The notes below the pieces were generated by a model. The model worked only from the letters and a program-made list of their open reading frames with translations, had not been told where the DNA came from and searched no databases. Positions 12,581 through 24,126 of a DNA stretch of 64,000 nt are shown piece by piece. The translations under genes and the position numbers were made by a program. Location: NCBI GenBank assembly GCA_021904315.1, contig CM038919.1, positions 4,774,001-4,838,000 on the forward strand, read 5' to 3'. Numbering within the stretch: the first letter of the stretch is position 1; each line of letters begins with the position of its first letter. The DNA is from Sphagnum magellanicum (lineage: Eukaryota; Streptophyta; Sphagnopsida; Sphagnales; Sphagnaceae).

Positions 12581-13769
12581 AAAAAAGGGTAACAAAACTT
12601 CTCTTTGAAGTTCAAGGAGATCAACTTTCACAAATCTGGTGAAAATGATTCTTTCGTCTTGCAAACCATTGGCCAAGTAGAGTGCCTCTGATGAATTACA
12701 TAAGGTATGATGTCGAACAATACATTGAACGTGAGTTTCCTTCCTCAGAAAATATCTTAAGGAAACCTTTCTGATCAGGTATTATTTTAAAATATGGAAT
12801 AGCACCATAAACATGGTGTTGTGTACATTGGTGTCAAACTCAATGTTTTGGAAACCAAAAGCAAAAGAAACAAGGGGTGCATCACACTGTGGCCTTGCCA
12901 ATTACATTAAAAAGTATCTTCAGGCAAAAGAAGAATTGTGGAAACTCAAATTTTTCACCATGCAAAAATAGAATCTTCAAAAAATCCTCCAAAAGAAATC
13001 AAAATCCTTCAAGATATTATAGATCTATAACTAAATCTCAAGTTTCAACACAAGCCAAAATGTCATCTTTCAAAAATCCTCATGTAAAAATAGACCTATT
13101 ACCTAGGGGCCAAAATCCCTTAGGCTACTATACAATATAATGAATCTAAACACAATATCCTTGCCTTGGTAGGCAAGGCCAAAAACTGTAGATCCGTAAC
13201 CTGACATTGACATGAAATCACACGAACCCAACTTATATAAAATGAAGCATGAAATCAATTTACCTCAATTTAATTGCAACAGGTACAACAGACCGAAAAA
13301 TCCACCAAATGAAAACAAAAGGGAATAACTTTAGTATATGAACACAACAAGTGAGAAAGTAAACCTGGTTCAAACAAGATCAGGCAACCTAAGTATGGTA
13401 ACTTCGGTCAGCCTAGCAACTAGCCAACAACACAAGGATCCAATCTGAAATTGGAAGTTAATATGTACACCTTAACACATTCTGAAAGTAGACATTCTTG
13501 AAATGAGTGACTTCCCAAAATAACAGTGTCACAAAGCCCCAACATCCACCGAAAGCCACATTGTTGTACCCAATTCAGCAGCACAAGGGCCCAAAAAAAA
13601 GCATTAATTTTGCCCCACAAGAACTAATAGAAGAACTATGGGAAGGGAGTTTTTAAGTTCTAGTCAAATTACTCTACTCTCTAGCTTGTTGTTGCAAAAC
13701 CTTGGGTTTCATGCCAACAACTTTACTAAAGGGAGATGAGAGCCACAAAACATGGGGCACAAACCTAAT
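12581..13769. other. Non-genic interval
   Basis: I see no recognisable gene. Two short frames (12,877-13,140 plus strand; 13,420-13,620 minus strand) lack family features. The DNA is moderately AT-rich and not obviously repetitive within the window. Confidence 0.5.
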
Positions 13770-14035
13770 GTTTTTCTTTTGGCAAATTTTTGCAGTTTTT
13801 GGACCTGAAAGTCTAGTTCAACTCATGTAAAGATTTTTGTGGGGAAAAAAAAAAATGGGGCTACTTTGCCAAATTTCGATTAAAAAAAATAATTCTAGAT
13901 TTCTACAACAGGTCACAGGAAGTAGCCAAAATGTGAAAGCATTTTTTTGTGGTACTTTCATACTGGTCTATAGCTAAATTTGGCTAAATCTTCTTATGCG
14001 ACGATTGCTAGTTTGGCTACTACAATACAAAATTG
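13770..14035 (-). repeat. Dispersed repeat family R2, copy 2 (inverted)
   Basis: On the minus strand it carries AGATTTAGCCAAATTT, TTTTGGCTACTTCCTGTGAC, TGTAGAAATCTAGAATT and GAAATTTGGCAAAGTAGCC, in the same order as the 8.9 kb copy. Confidence 0.55.
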
Positions 14036-14833
14036 GCACAAAACATGGTGCTTAAGTGTGAGAGAAAAAAATCAAAAATTTGTTGTTACAACCCTTTCTA
14101 TCATGCTGGATTAAGTGTATTCTTTGGATTTATCTTGAGTTTATGGTTTCAAAATTCTTGTCATTGTGTATGTATGTTCTATGCCATCTGCTTAAATAAC
14201 TACATAGCCTAGCTACCTCATTCCTCTCCCTTAGTAACCCACCTACATGAAAAAAAAGAAAAACCTTTACAACTATTTTTGAAATATCATTTCTAAATTA
14301 TGATACACCTAGGTATGTTCCCAAATGATTCCCAAAGGGCAAGGTTCCAGTAGAATCCCCCTCTCTTTTTTCTTTTTCTTTTTTTTCCTAGTTGAATACA
14401 TTCCCAAATGATTCCCAATACTTCATCATTATTTATGTCAGATCTTGCAAGTCCACATAAATGTGCATGATTAAATGGGCTTGAAAGAAGTAGGTTATTA
14501 TATTATTTTAATATGTACATAACATGGATGTGAAAACAAACATGTTAATTTGCCTTTTTGTATCCATGTAAGTCAATAGGAGAAAGACTAGAGGCAATTA
14601 AGCTTGAAAATATGAACAACACAAACAAACAACCATAATTATTTATTACATAGATTATAAAATATATATTTATAAAACATGATCATTAAATTGAATTATT
14701 ACAACAAAAAAAAATAAAAATTATTGATGGGTACGTTTGTGGTACTTATTGTTACTTTTATTGAAGCTTTTTTTTATGAGCCACATTGATTGGCCCATCA
14801 TCAATTTTTTTGAAACATTGGCTCATCTATGTT

Positions 14834-14876
14834 GTATATATATATGTATACACACACACACACACATATATATATG
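14834..14876. repeat. Compound (AT)n(AC)n(AT)n microsatellite
   Basis: TATATATATATG, then about ten AC dinucleotides, then ATATATATATG. It lies in 14,036-16,104, which is otherwise AT-rich DNA without a gene I recognise. Confidence 0.93.
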
Positions 14877-16104
14877 AAAGTTCAACTTTGGCCAAATCAT
14901 ATGGGATAAAAGTGTGGTGCTATTGGGAACATATTAGGGAACAGATTGAAAACTTAAGGTGCCTTTGGGAACCAATTGGGTGGTCACAAGGCCGGAGTTT
15001 AAATACCCCTGCCTAACAGAATGGGTACCTATTAAGGGCAATGAGAGTAACACAGGTAGGGAAAATGTAACCAGCTGTTAAGTTATGGGTTATTTTCCCA
15101 CTTCCTTAAGCATTCATTCTTCAAGCAAATAATCCCAAACTAGGAACTTTGAGTTAGCAGATTATTATTTTGTAAATGGTGCACTAGAGAAGATCCATGG
15201 CAATCAGCTCAAATGAATCATCCATGCCAGCTACGTTACATACTAGATTGGGTTGGGCCTTGGCCGATTTGGAGGTATGTAATTGTCAGTCAGGAGAGAT
15301 TCTGCCCTTCACCCTAAGCTTCTTAGGGTCAAGTGCTCTTTTAATTGCATTCAACTAACGCATAAAACATTGTGAAGTCCAGCAAAACAGTCCACAAAGT
15401 TCCTAAGTAACAAATGTGGCAGAAACTCTTGTGAGTGCCAATTACGTCATATAATGGCCAAGTTTGCCAGCCAAGTTCTCACAATGGCCATCACCTAGCA
15501 CAAAATCATCACTTGTAAAGGCCCTGCTCATTTTTTGGTAGTGTATTTATATACACCCTTATCAAATGGCTGCAATGGCAGGCATTTTGTTTTCAAAATG
15601 CCTATCGGTTGTTTTTCTTGTTTCCATGTGGGGAAAACAAAAGCAAAAAAAAAAAGCATGTTTGTGAGGCATTTCAAAAAATGGAATGCCCCACAAATTT
15701 TTATTTATTTATCCCATGATATGAGCTCCCACATGCCCACTAGATACCATGGAAAAATAATAATAATAATAAAAAAGATCGATGCAGGTCTTGATGTGTG
15801 GTAAAGTTCTCAACCATGAGTTATGTGGGAAATCAAGCCCACGCGCAGCTATGCAATGGTGTGGGCCCGTATTGCGGAAAAATCCCACAGCCTTTGGGCT
15901 TTACCCAACACAACAAAATTCATAAATGGATGATAAATTCCAAAAAGAACACAGACAAAACACCCAAATTTCACTCCATCCAAACCACCCCAGATGAAAA
16001 AGTGGGTTTGGCAACAACAATGAAGAAGAAATCATAAAAATAAAATAGAAATTCTCTTGGGTTACACTGAAAAAAGGTCATAAAGTAATAATAACAAAAG
16101 ATTT

Positions 16105-16350
16105 GTAACTGCTGGCTGCAAAGTGAAGAGAGCCCACCCAAGTAGAGATACATAGATATCTTTTGTCAGTTATTATTATTGTCCCTTTTTTGTATTTAGC
16201 ATGCCAGATTGTTTTTTACCACAAAAGGTAGAGATGTAACTGCTGGCGGCAAGTGGACAAGCCAGTTTAGTTAGTGAAGAACCGAGTATAGTAATCTATT
16301 GTCAGTTATTGCCATTTTTAGTATACCAGATGGTTACTGTTTGCTTTACC
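16105..16350 (+). repeat. Diverged tandem duplication upstream of the F-box gene (period about 131 bp)
   Basis: Two segments start with GTAACTGCTGG at 16,105 and 16,236. They share in order the words GTCAGTTATT, TTTTTAGTAT/TTTTGTATTTAGCAT and CCAGATTG/CCAGATGG. The copies have diverged by substitutions and small indels. They sit about 1.6 kb upstream of the F-box ATG. Confidence 0.65.
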
Positions 16351-16429
16351 AATTTCAGTTACTTAACTGGGGACTGTTTGGGAACTACTCTGCTTGCGGA
16401 CAACTGTTTGGGGACAACTGTTTTGTTTT

Positions 16430-16640
16430 TGTTTTTGGTTTGGATTGGTTTGGTTTGGTTTGGGTTTGGTTGGGTTGTTTGACTGCAGCCAAAAAAGCTA
16501 GTGCAGATTTTAGAGGCAAAGAAAAGGTTGGCGATGGAAGCCCAGGTTTGTAGCAGCACCAGCAGCCGCACCACCACCCACCAGCAGAAGAAGCAGCAGC
16601 GCCAGCAGCAGAAGAAGAAGAAGAAGAAAAAGACGAGCTT
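16430..16640 (+). repeat. Low-complexity GGTTT-rich and CAG/AAG trinucleotide tract
   Basis: A GGTTT-type run (16,430-16,475) is followed by interrupted CAG, CAC and AAG triplets (16,553-16,636). Frames through it give Gln/Lys-rich or Leu-rich peptides on either strand. No frame resembles a known protein, so I treat it as simple sequence in the F-box gene's upstream region. Confidence 0.6.
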
Positions 16641-16849
16641 TTGCTGTGCATTTTGCCGGGTCTTGGGTTGTGTGGAAATGTCCATTGGAGTGAACAGGAA
16701 TAATGCTGCGGGACATCCCACTCTACTAGTATTTGTAGCTGTTGCTCACTGTCTTAGGTTTTTAAGTGTACTCCAAATTTTCCGGGAGTGCACCTTTCTC
16801 TTGTTGTTTTTCCCAGTCTCTGCAAAATCTTGTGCACTTTGGTGTGACA

Positions 16850-16856
16850 TAGACTC

Positions 16857-16896
<40 letters not shown>

Positions 16897-17935
16897 ACAC
16901 ACACACACACACACACACACTCAAGGGGAGGTGATCTTGGAAGAGAGGGAAGCATAAAATAGAGATCTTTGATAAAGAGGGGATCAGAGAACTAGTCTAG
17001 TGTTGCAGGGAGGAAAAACATAGCGAAAACAACAAGAAGAACAAGGTTTGAGAGACTCATTTTCTCTGAGAAGTTTTTGCAGAAGTTGTGAGACAACAAG
17101 AGAGGACATGAGAGGAGAGGAGAGGAAAGGGGTATAATTCTCTGGAGAGTGGAGGGTTTTTTTTTTTCTTTTTTTCTTTTAAAAAAAAAGAAGTTGGGGA
17201 CAAAAGGCAGTTGAGGAGGTTGAAGCGGTTTTTTTTTGCTTCTTCTGGGGTGGGAGGTAGTTTTTCGAGGAATTCTTCGAGGATTTTTGTTTTTGGGTGA
17301 TCTGGGTTAGTAGGATTTTGAAGACTCACAGGCCTATTTGAGAAGGAAGGGGCTTTTCGATATGTTTTGATAAGTTTGAGAAAAAAAGTTTAGTGAGGGA
17401 CTGAAAAAGAGTTGACGGACAGGTGGAGGGGAGAAGTTTAAGGAATTTTTTGGAGGAGTTTGGAAAAAACAAGACATTAGTTTGTAGAAGAAGAGCACAA
17501 ACAAGAAGAGTGTTGGAAAAGTCTGGTTTGAACAAGAAGCTTCATTCACGAGCTGTTGTTGAGGAACTATATAGAAAACAACTCCATAGAAAACCTTGAG
17601 CTAGGGAGGAGGGAGAGTCAAGGTTTTGGAAAAAAATATTGAGGTGGTGGTTTGTGGAATTTAAAAGAGGATTATCATTATAATAGCGGTTTGACAAGTT
17701 TTGAGAAGGAACTAATTGTAGGAAATGATCAAAAGAGCTTGATTGAAGGAGGGGAAGGGTGCTTGACTGCTAGGGTTGTAAAACACCTGGCTTTCAGTTG
17801 TCAAAATCTGGTTATGCTGATTTTCAGGTTCAACCTGCAGGAGTAGGATCTCTCATCTGGTGTCAAGCAGTCAGCTTCGACCAATTGGAGCCTAAAAGCT
17901 TTGAAGTGCTGCACAAATTGATCACTGCCTGAGCA
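16850..17935 (+). promoter_or_regulatory. Probable long purine-rich leader of the F-box gene
   Basis: The kilobase before the F-box ATG is rich in GA tracts and G runs and lacks any recognisable protein. It contains several short upstream ATGs, for example at 17,724 and 17,814. This suggests either an upstream-ORF-laden leader or a leader intron. Plausible acceptor AGs occur at about 17,827 and 17,840 (TTTTCAG and CCTGCAG). The transcription start cannot be fixed from sequence alone. Confidence 0.4.
16860..16920. repeat. Compound (GA)n(CA)n microsatellite
   Basis: About 17 GA dinucleotides run directly into about 14 CA dinucleotides. It lies upstream of the F-box gene, probably at or near its 5' leader. 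GA/CT tracts are common at plant transcription starts and bind BBR/BPC factors, so a regulatory role is possible but not shown. Confidence 0.95.
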
Positions 17936-19138
17936 ATGGATGGGAAGGAAGAGGGCAGTGTAGAGCTCAATGCCAAGTTGGGTGCTGGGCAGACAGCAAC
18001 AGCAGTGAGAGTAGCTGAAAAGGGAGAGAGCCTGCACAAGGTACCAAACAGTAATCCCTCAGCTCATTCCAATGGTGGACCACTGTGGGCAATGCTGCCA
18101 AAGGACTTGGTGGAGAAAGTGTTTGCATACCTGCCCCTCCACAGCCTGTTCCAGGCCCGCACAGTTTGCAAGCTCTGGCAGAACATGGGGATTTCCAATA
18201 ACCTTGTGAAGCTGCGAGCTGAAGCTCCATCTGGCAGTCCTTACTTCCCTGTGTTCTTCTCCAAAGGAAATGAGCGAGGATGGTGTGCTTATGACCATGT
18301 GGTGCACAGATGGCTTCATCTTCCCCCCCTCACTTTCCTCCCTTGTGAAGCCAAGTGCATTCTGGCTGGAGAAGCCGGGCTTCTGTGTCTCAATCAGTCA
18401 CTGGGCTCAACTTACAGCTCCATCTGTGTTTGTAATCCCATGACCAAGAGCTGGAAGGCACTTCCACCTTTAGCCCACAACTGGGAGCCTGGGATTACAC
18501 ACATGGTGGTTGACCCAGATCAAAAAGCTTACAAGCTAATTGTCACACTGACTCACTGTGTGGAGAGCACTCATGTGTTTGACTCGCAGCAGAATCGTTG
18601 GCAGGCAACAAGCTGCCTTCCTCCCCATTTCCTTCTGTGGGGGAGACGGAGCTCAGCTTTTGCTCGAGGCTTTCTCTATTGTGTGGCACTTGAAATTGGT
18701 GGCCTCAACATGGAAGGCTTGATAGCATACAACGTGCACACTGGGGTGTGGACAGAAGTGCATGAACTTCCTCGAGGTATGCGGGATGACCCCTATGTGC
18801 TGTCATGCGGAGGCCGTGTTCTTGTTGTTGCTGCGCAGAAAAATTCAAATCGCCGGCTCACCAGTATCCGCATTGTGGAATTCAATCTGATAACCAAGAA
18901 GTTCATTGAGGTGACAGAGATGCCACAGAATGTGATGTTGGAGGTCTTCCGGTGCAGAGGAGGGTGGAAGCCTGTGGCATATGGTGACAAGATCTGTGTT
19001 GCCTCCAAGAAAACCTTACAAGTTGCTGTTTATGACATGGTGCAGAAGGCTTGGTATGAGTTGCCCAAGTGTCCTCTCAATCCCAAGGTTGATGTTGCTT
19101 CTTTTTGCTATGGCCCAAGCTTGCAGAGCTTATACTAA
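17936..19138 (+). CDS. F-box/kelch-type protein (SCF ubiquitin ligase substrate adaptor)
   Basis: This is a single uninterrupted frame of 400 codons from ATG to TAA. An F-box lies at about residues 50-90, with the core LPKDLVEKVFAYLP followed by the conserved RTVCKLW. The rest looks like a kelch/galactose-oxidase type propeller: blades contain CNPMTKSWKALPPL (about residue 165) and later YDMVQKAWYELPKC. By family knowledge the F-box binds SKP1 and the propeller recruits a substrate for ubiquitination. The closest relatives I can recall are plant proteins of the At5g15710 / LEAF CURLING RESPONSIVENESS group, which also have few or no introns in the coding region. The chosen ATG is the first in frame and leaves a 49-residue low-complexity N-terminus before the F-box. 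I did not find a miR394 site like that of LCR. The gene is convergent with the esterase gene, with about 1.3 kb between their stop codons. Substrate and exact orthology are unknown. Confidence 0.93.
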   Translation: MDGKEEGSVELNAKLGAGQTATAVRVAEKGESLHKVPNSNPSAHSNGGPLWAMLPKDLVEKVFAYLPLHSLFQARTVCKLWQNMGISNNLVKLRAEAPSGSPYFPVFFSKGNERGWCAYDHVVHRWLHLPPLTFLPCEAKCILAGEAGLLCLNQSLGSTYSSICVCNPMTKSWKALPPLAHNWEPGITHMVVDPDQKAYKLIVTLTHCVESTHVFDSQQNRWQATSCLPPHFLLWGRRSSAFARGFLYCVALEIGGLNMEGLIAYNVHTGVWTEVHELPRGMRDDPYVLSCGGRVLVVAAQKNSNRRLTSIRIVEFNLITKKFIEVTEMPQNVMLEVFRCRGGWKPVAYGDKICVASKKTLQVAVYDMVQKAWYELPKCPLNPKVDVASFCYGPSLQSLY

Positions 19139-20089
19139 GACAAAGACCCCTGAGATAACTCAATATGTCTGTCTTTCATAAGAAAAAAAAAAGCATCCAG
19201 AAAGTCTTTCGTTGGAACTCTGTTTTCTATAGATTTATACACCAGTCGATATGGGATTATTAGGTATCTTTTATGGTAGTTTTCACAGTGTCTCAGAATT
19301 TGAGCTCCTGGAGTCTTTATATACATATTGACCAAGATGAAAACTTACACAAAGTTTGCAAATTGTGTGTTTTGAGTGATGTGAGCTGACATGCAAAAGT
19401 TTTTTTCCTTCATTTGGACTTCATGTCAGTCTTGACTTTTAACTCTTCCACAGTGGCAGCATCCACCAGTCCCCCCTTCTTCCATTGGGTTATTCTTAGA
19501 GTTAGTACTAAGCAAATGCCCATTTTTCTGAAGACATTGGATCCAAATTCCACTATATCAGGCACCCTGGATTCAAGTTGGTTATGGTGGGACTTGTGCT
19601 TTTGTTGAGACACACATTTAACCCCAAGGAATAACTATATGCTGTAACAGACTTGTTTGGATTGCTCAAAGGTAGCGTTTGAAAATATGTGAACATGCTA
19701 GGAAGAAGTAGGAAAACACAGGAAAATGTTGATTTTGCATGGCCATCTGGAATGAGGAATTACTAGACAAAGAAGAAAATATTTACAAAGAAGCACATCT
19801 GCAGAAGTACTGACTGAAACAAAAGGAAAAAAGAGAGAACTTGATGACGCAGTTCTGTACCTGACTGCATCACACCAATCAAGAGAGTTTTTGGCTTAGA
19901 GGCGAAGCAGTTCTGAGACATAGCAAATAAACACCCCACTCACCTAAACAACACTAGTGCTGTGCCCACATTGTATGAGGAACCCCAAACTTTCCAGCTT
20001 ATGCATTGAGTTGTGCTAAAGGCATTGGAAGCACAATTCTGTGGACCTGTGATGTGATTTCCTCACCCAAAAAAATCTCAATAGCACTT

Positions 20090-20457
20090 TAAAGGTAATC
20101 CAACAATAAGTACAATCTTAAACTTATGTGAGCTGCCCACAAAGTGTCAGACCATCACCTTCATCACAAACAGCAGTAATGACTGCCATGACTACTTAGT
20201 TGCTTCATCAGCTCTGTTGTGAATACCTAATCACTTTATCAGCTCCCAACAGTGGGTGCAGATAAGAACGTAGTAAGCCACTGAAAATCTCAGATTAAAG
20301 AAAATCTGCTTCCTGAGTTTCTGTAACATTCCCTGAAGCAACTTAAAGACTCTCTCATGATATTGGCTAGCACTCAAGAGAGACATAGCTAGTAAAATAA
20401 GTCCTCACTGAAGCTGTAACAAGCTTATCAAGGTAAGCTTCATTTCACTTTAGCTTG
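20090..20457 (+). repeat. Interspersed repeat family R1, copy 1 (just 3' of the esterase gene)
   Basis: This segment shares ordered words with two other places in the window: CACAAAGT(G/A)TCAGA, CATCACCT, CAACAGTGGGTG, GCTAGCACTCAAGA, GAGCTGCAACA/GAAGCTGTAACA and GGTAAG(C/T)TTCATTTCA. It ends about 20 bp from the esterase stop codon, so it may contribute to that transcript's 3' end. No terminal inverted repeat or coding capacity was seen. It could be a SINE-like or MITE-like element. Confidence 0.65.
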
Positions 20458-20476
20458 TCACTGTGCAAGCAAGCAT

Positions 20477-22775
20477 CTAAGCTGGAGGAACATAGTCATA
20501 AATATGGGGCAATGGAAAATCATTAGGCAAAAAAGTGTGATGCAGTGATGGTTCCCAAGGTGCATCTTTCAGAACTTGCAGCAGCTCTTTAAGCATCACC
20601 TTGCTCCCTTCAGGTGCCAGGTGCATACCATCACTACACAGTGCAATAAAATTCATTTTCAGGAAATACAAGAAGCAAGATCTCCTCTTTGAATAGAGCT
20701 CCTGACAAACACAAACTTTTTCTTGGTTCTTGAATTAGGGCTTATGGTAACAGAGATGACCCACCTTAGGCACTCAGTCTGCCAATTTGGATGCTTTTGA
20801 ATTGAAGTCCACAGATCAATCACCCCTGCACCCATTTGCTTTGCCGCTGCCCTGCATGCAGCTGCATACTGACCTGCTCTCTCATTTGTGCGGTCACTAG
20901 ATTTCACATTTTCTTCCCCAAATTTCATCCTGCATTAATGCAATGTTGAATTAAGAATTTGGCGAAGTTCATAGAAAATGAATTCATGAAAACCTGATTG
21001 GATATGCCATTTCAAGTCACAAAGATAAACTGCAACATAGATGCTATACTGAGATGTCTTTGCACTCTTTTTTGTCCCAGATTATGTGAAACTGGTGATT
21101 TCAAACTAAGCACATACCTGAGCCAATTACAGCGACTTTCTTCATGTATAGGTGGTGCTGTTGTCAAAATCACATGTGTCTTCTCAGATAGCCCCTGCAC
21201 ACAAACCTCTTGTCATTCATCTTACCCTGCAGCTCCTTGCTTTTCACATTTTGTGCACCATTGTTTCACATTCTTCAGCTGCACAATCCTTGATAACTAA
21301 ATTGCCAAATGAGATGGTCCATAAACTGCCATTTGACACTAAGTAGGAGTGGATGTGAAATCCTAAAACCTACACCTAAGCTTCAAAATAAAATCTTAGT
21401 TTTGACTCGACTTTTGCTGAAGTAGCAGATGAGCATTGCCTGAAGATGTGCAGCAATGTGGCACAAATTCTCCTGGAACTCAGCAATGGGAACATGTTGC
21501 CCACCAGACCCTGTTGGTGAGGGAAATGCAGCATCATTTGCCCCAAAGAACACCACTACCAAAGCTGGTTGCACACTTGCATCCTGTATTTTTACATCAA
21601 ATCCACTTATACAAAAATACAACTCTGAGATGTATCTATGAGATTGCAGAGAGAACTTCATAATAACAATTTGAAAGTAGTCATTGTATCAGTTCCAGCA
21701 AGACCAAACTGATCGCAACAAGAATGCATATGGTCTTATGTGAGTCACGCACAAAGTATCAGAACATCACCTGAGCAGCATTGATTAGCTGCCATTACTA
21801 CCCACTGACTTCATCAACTCCCAACAGTGGGTGTAGATTAGGACATATTAATCTGCTAAAAATGTATGCTGAACAACTATAATGAAATTCACATTTTTGC
21901 TTTCTGTCACATTTCCAGAAGCAATGGGAAGACTTGGCTATGATGTCAGCTAGCACTCAAGAAAAATAGCTACTACAAATCCCCATTCGAGCTGCAACAA
22001 CCTTGTGAGGTAAGTTTCATTTCAAATTAGCTAACCCCTGTAACTTAGACACAATGTTGTTTACCCACCTCCTTGTGAAAACTAAATTGCTGATTATCAC
22101 CTTCAGCAGTTTTTTTCTACATTTGAATGCAGACAGAATTGGCAACCCTAAAAGAAATAATAAACCAAAGTTTGGATCCCCATAAACATGTCAGCTGCCA
22201 GACCTGACCTTGGGGAAGATTGTATCCAAAGCTTCAATGGCTCGCCGCGTATTCCATCCACTGTATCCCCTCAGGAGAATATCTGCCTGCAATCAAGAAA
22301 TAGGCAGACTCAACACAAGTATGTAAATAAGTGGCACACATCACAGTCAGAATTTCTTGTCTAAAATGCCTTGATGATCTGGTTGAACAACACATGTCCA
22401 TTTTGAGGAAAGAGGATACACTTCCCCATTCCAACCCAAAATGAAACCAGCAACCTTTGTCAGAAATCGAATGGTGCAATATTGAAGAACCCAGTAGGTA
22501 CCTATTCTAGCTCTTTGAAACCAAACCCTAATTTTAGGTCTTGATACCAAACCCTAATTTTTGCAGCTGAGAAAGTAGAAATTCAACAAGCAAGCAAACA
22601 GAGTGAAGCCAGTTGAGTGGTGCAAGCTGTTGTCCTAGGAACACAAACAAGTGAAAGTTACCTTGCGAGAATAAAGGTCAGCCAAAGCAGCTCCCCATCC
22701 ACCTAGCTCGAACGAGAACTGGGTCATGGATGCTCCATATAACACAAACAGTGGCCGTGCATGCGGTGGTGCCAT
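20477..22775 (-). CDS. SGNH/GDSL esterase of the CPRD49 / isoamyl acetate-hydrolysing esterase type, six exons
   Basis: Exons on the minus strand are 22775-22662, 22286-22209, 21583-21440, 21194-21118, 20929-20765 and 20633-20477. They join in frame to 244 residues, the usual length for this family. All four SGNH blocks are present: YGASMTQ with nucleophile Ser16, RGYSGWN with Gly45, FFGANDA with Asn80, and SDGMHL with Asp194/His197. Further family words are GGWGAALADLYSRK, GLSEKTHVIL, APPIHEE, DRTNE, VIDLWTSIQ and WEPSLHH. The family hydrolyses short acyl or acetyl esters; the natural substrate here is unknown. Introns are GT-AG except intron 3, which has a GC donor (CAG|GCAATG at 21,440/21,439). 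Skipping that site would break the family-conserved HL(K/Q)xLSEKT junction. Block I reads G-A-S rather than G-D-S, as in CPRD49-type relatives that have G-S-S. Start and stop are both clear. Confidence 0.93.
21715..22034 (+). repeat. Interspersed repeat family R1, copy 2 (inside intron 2 of the esterase gene)
   Basis: This copy has the same ordered words as copy 1, including CAACTCCCAACAGTGGGTG and AGCTAGCACTCAAGA. It lies wholly within the intron between esterase exons 2 and 3. A local segmental duplication within the gene could also explain copies 1 and 2, but the third copy at 59.8 kb argues for a dispersed family. Confidence 0.65.
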
Positions 22776-23224
22776 TGCTAGCTAGCTGGTATTTTTACTC
22801 ACAACCTCATTATCTTGCCCTGTTTTTTGCTTTGCTTGAATTAGGGCCTAAGGAAACCACACTCCTGGTGGCTATGGAAGAGAGCATCAGACAGAAATAG
22901 GTGAACAGAGAGACTAACACAACAGCCACTAGCTAGCTAGCTACAAAGGAAGTTTGCCCAAGAACTAACTTGTTTTATCACACAGAGATTGTCTAGGGTT
23001 TACCTTACCCATTATGGAATGTGGAGGGTACATCTCATGTGGTGGCAAAATGGAGATCCATAACTCTTAACAATGCATTTACCTAGTCTGAAAAGGTGAC
23101 ACCATCACAAAAAAATTTGTAGTTTTTGATGAAATTTTTGAATGTTTCGTCAAGTTCTTCAATCAAATATCATTTGTTTCTCTCAATCATTTTCTGAGCA
23201 GATTTTTTCTTTTTTTCTCAATTT
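22776..23224 (-). promoter_or_regulatory. Upstream region of the esterase gene
   Basis: This stretch lies immediately 5' of the esterase ATG on the minus strand. It contains AGCTAGCTAGCTA and GCTAGCTAGC palindromic runs (about 22,930-22,942 and 22,776-22,786). No TATA box or start site can be fixed. The R2 repeat copy borders it upstream. Confidence 0.35.
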
Positions 23225-23485
23225 TGTTGTGTGACCAAAATAGCAATCATCCAAAGAAGATTTAGCCAAATTTGTATATGGACCAAATATGAAAGTAGAA
23301 AATTTTAAGAATCCTTTAATATTTTAGCTGCATGCTGGAACTTGTTGTAAAAATGTGGGGATTTTTCTTTTTAATTTGTAAATTTGGCAAATCAAGGTCA
23401 TTTTTTTCACAAAATTCCTTATTATGTGTCGAAATCATTCTTTTCAGGTTGGAAAAATATGAAAATTTGTCCTCAAGAAAAAACA
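23225..23485 (+). repeat. Dispersed repeat family R2, copy 3
   Basis: It carries AAGATTTAGCCAAATTTG, TGCTGGAACTTGTTGTA, AAATTTGGCAAATCAAGGTC, TGTGTCGAAATCATTCTTTT and ATGAAAATTTGTCC, in the order of copy 1. It lies upstream of the esterase gene. Confidence 0.55.
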
Positions 23486-24126
23486 CGGAATCTAAGTGAT
23501 TGGGAGCCATTTCGATTCTTTTATCCAACCTTGTAAGCCTTTTAACTATCTTGAAACATCTCTTGTTTAGGTAATTTGACGTGTGACAATAGTATAATCT
23601 TGATTCAGACATTCTAATGATATCAATAAATTTGGACATATTTTGACTTTTGACCCTTCACATTTCACTCATGAGATTTGGCATTCTTTAGGTGTCCTAT
23701 CTCCCAACATGGGAATGTAAGTTGAGAGGTTAGGGAATGCATTAATCCCTTCTTCACAACCACACACCTTACACTTGTTACGAAAGTGTGTTTCATTTAT
23801 TTTATCTATCATTATGTTGTAATTTGACAAAAAAGGAGGCAACCTAAAACCTCAAGAATTCCATGCATGGAGTTGTCATTTCCTCATAACAAATTCATAG
23901 ATTCATCAATTAGAATTTTGCTTTTTCAATCTTACGGTTACTTCTACCACCTAAACCTTCCCCAAACCATAGCATTTGTTGGAGTTCATCTCCACTGATT
24001 AACTATGAATCCTATTTCTTTATTAAGCCTATCCTTTTTTTAATGATGTTTCGTAAAGATTGTTGGATCAAATCTCTCTAGATTTTCTCAATGGGCCATC
24101 TTGGTCTTACACAAAATCAGCCCTTC

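Noticed and set aside
16359-16962. Overlapping Gln/Lys-, Leu- and Ser-rich frames on both strands
   Set aside because: They are products of trinucleotide and dinucleotide repeats.
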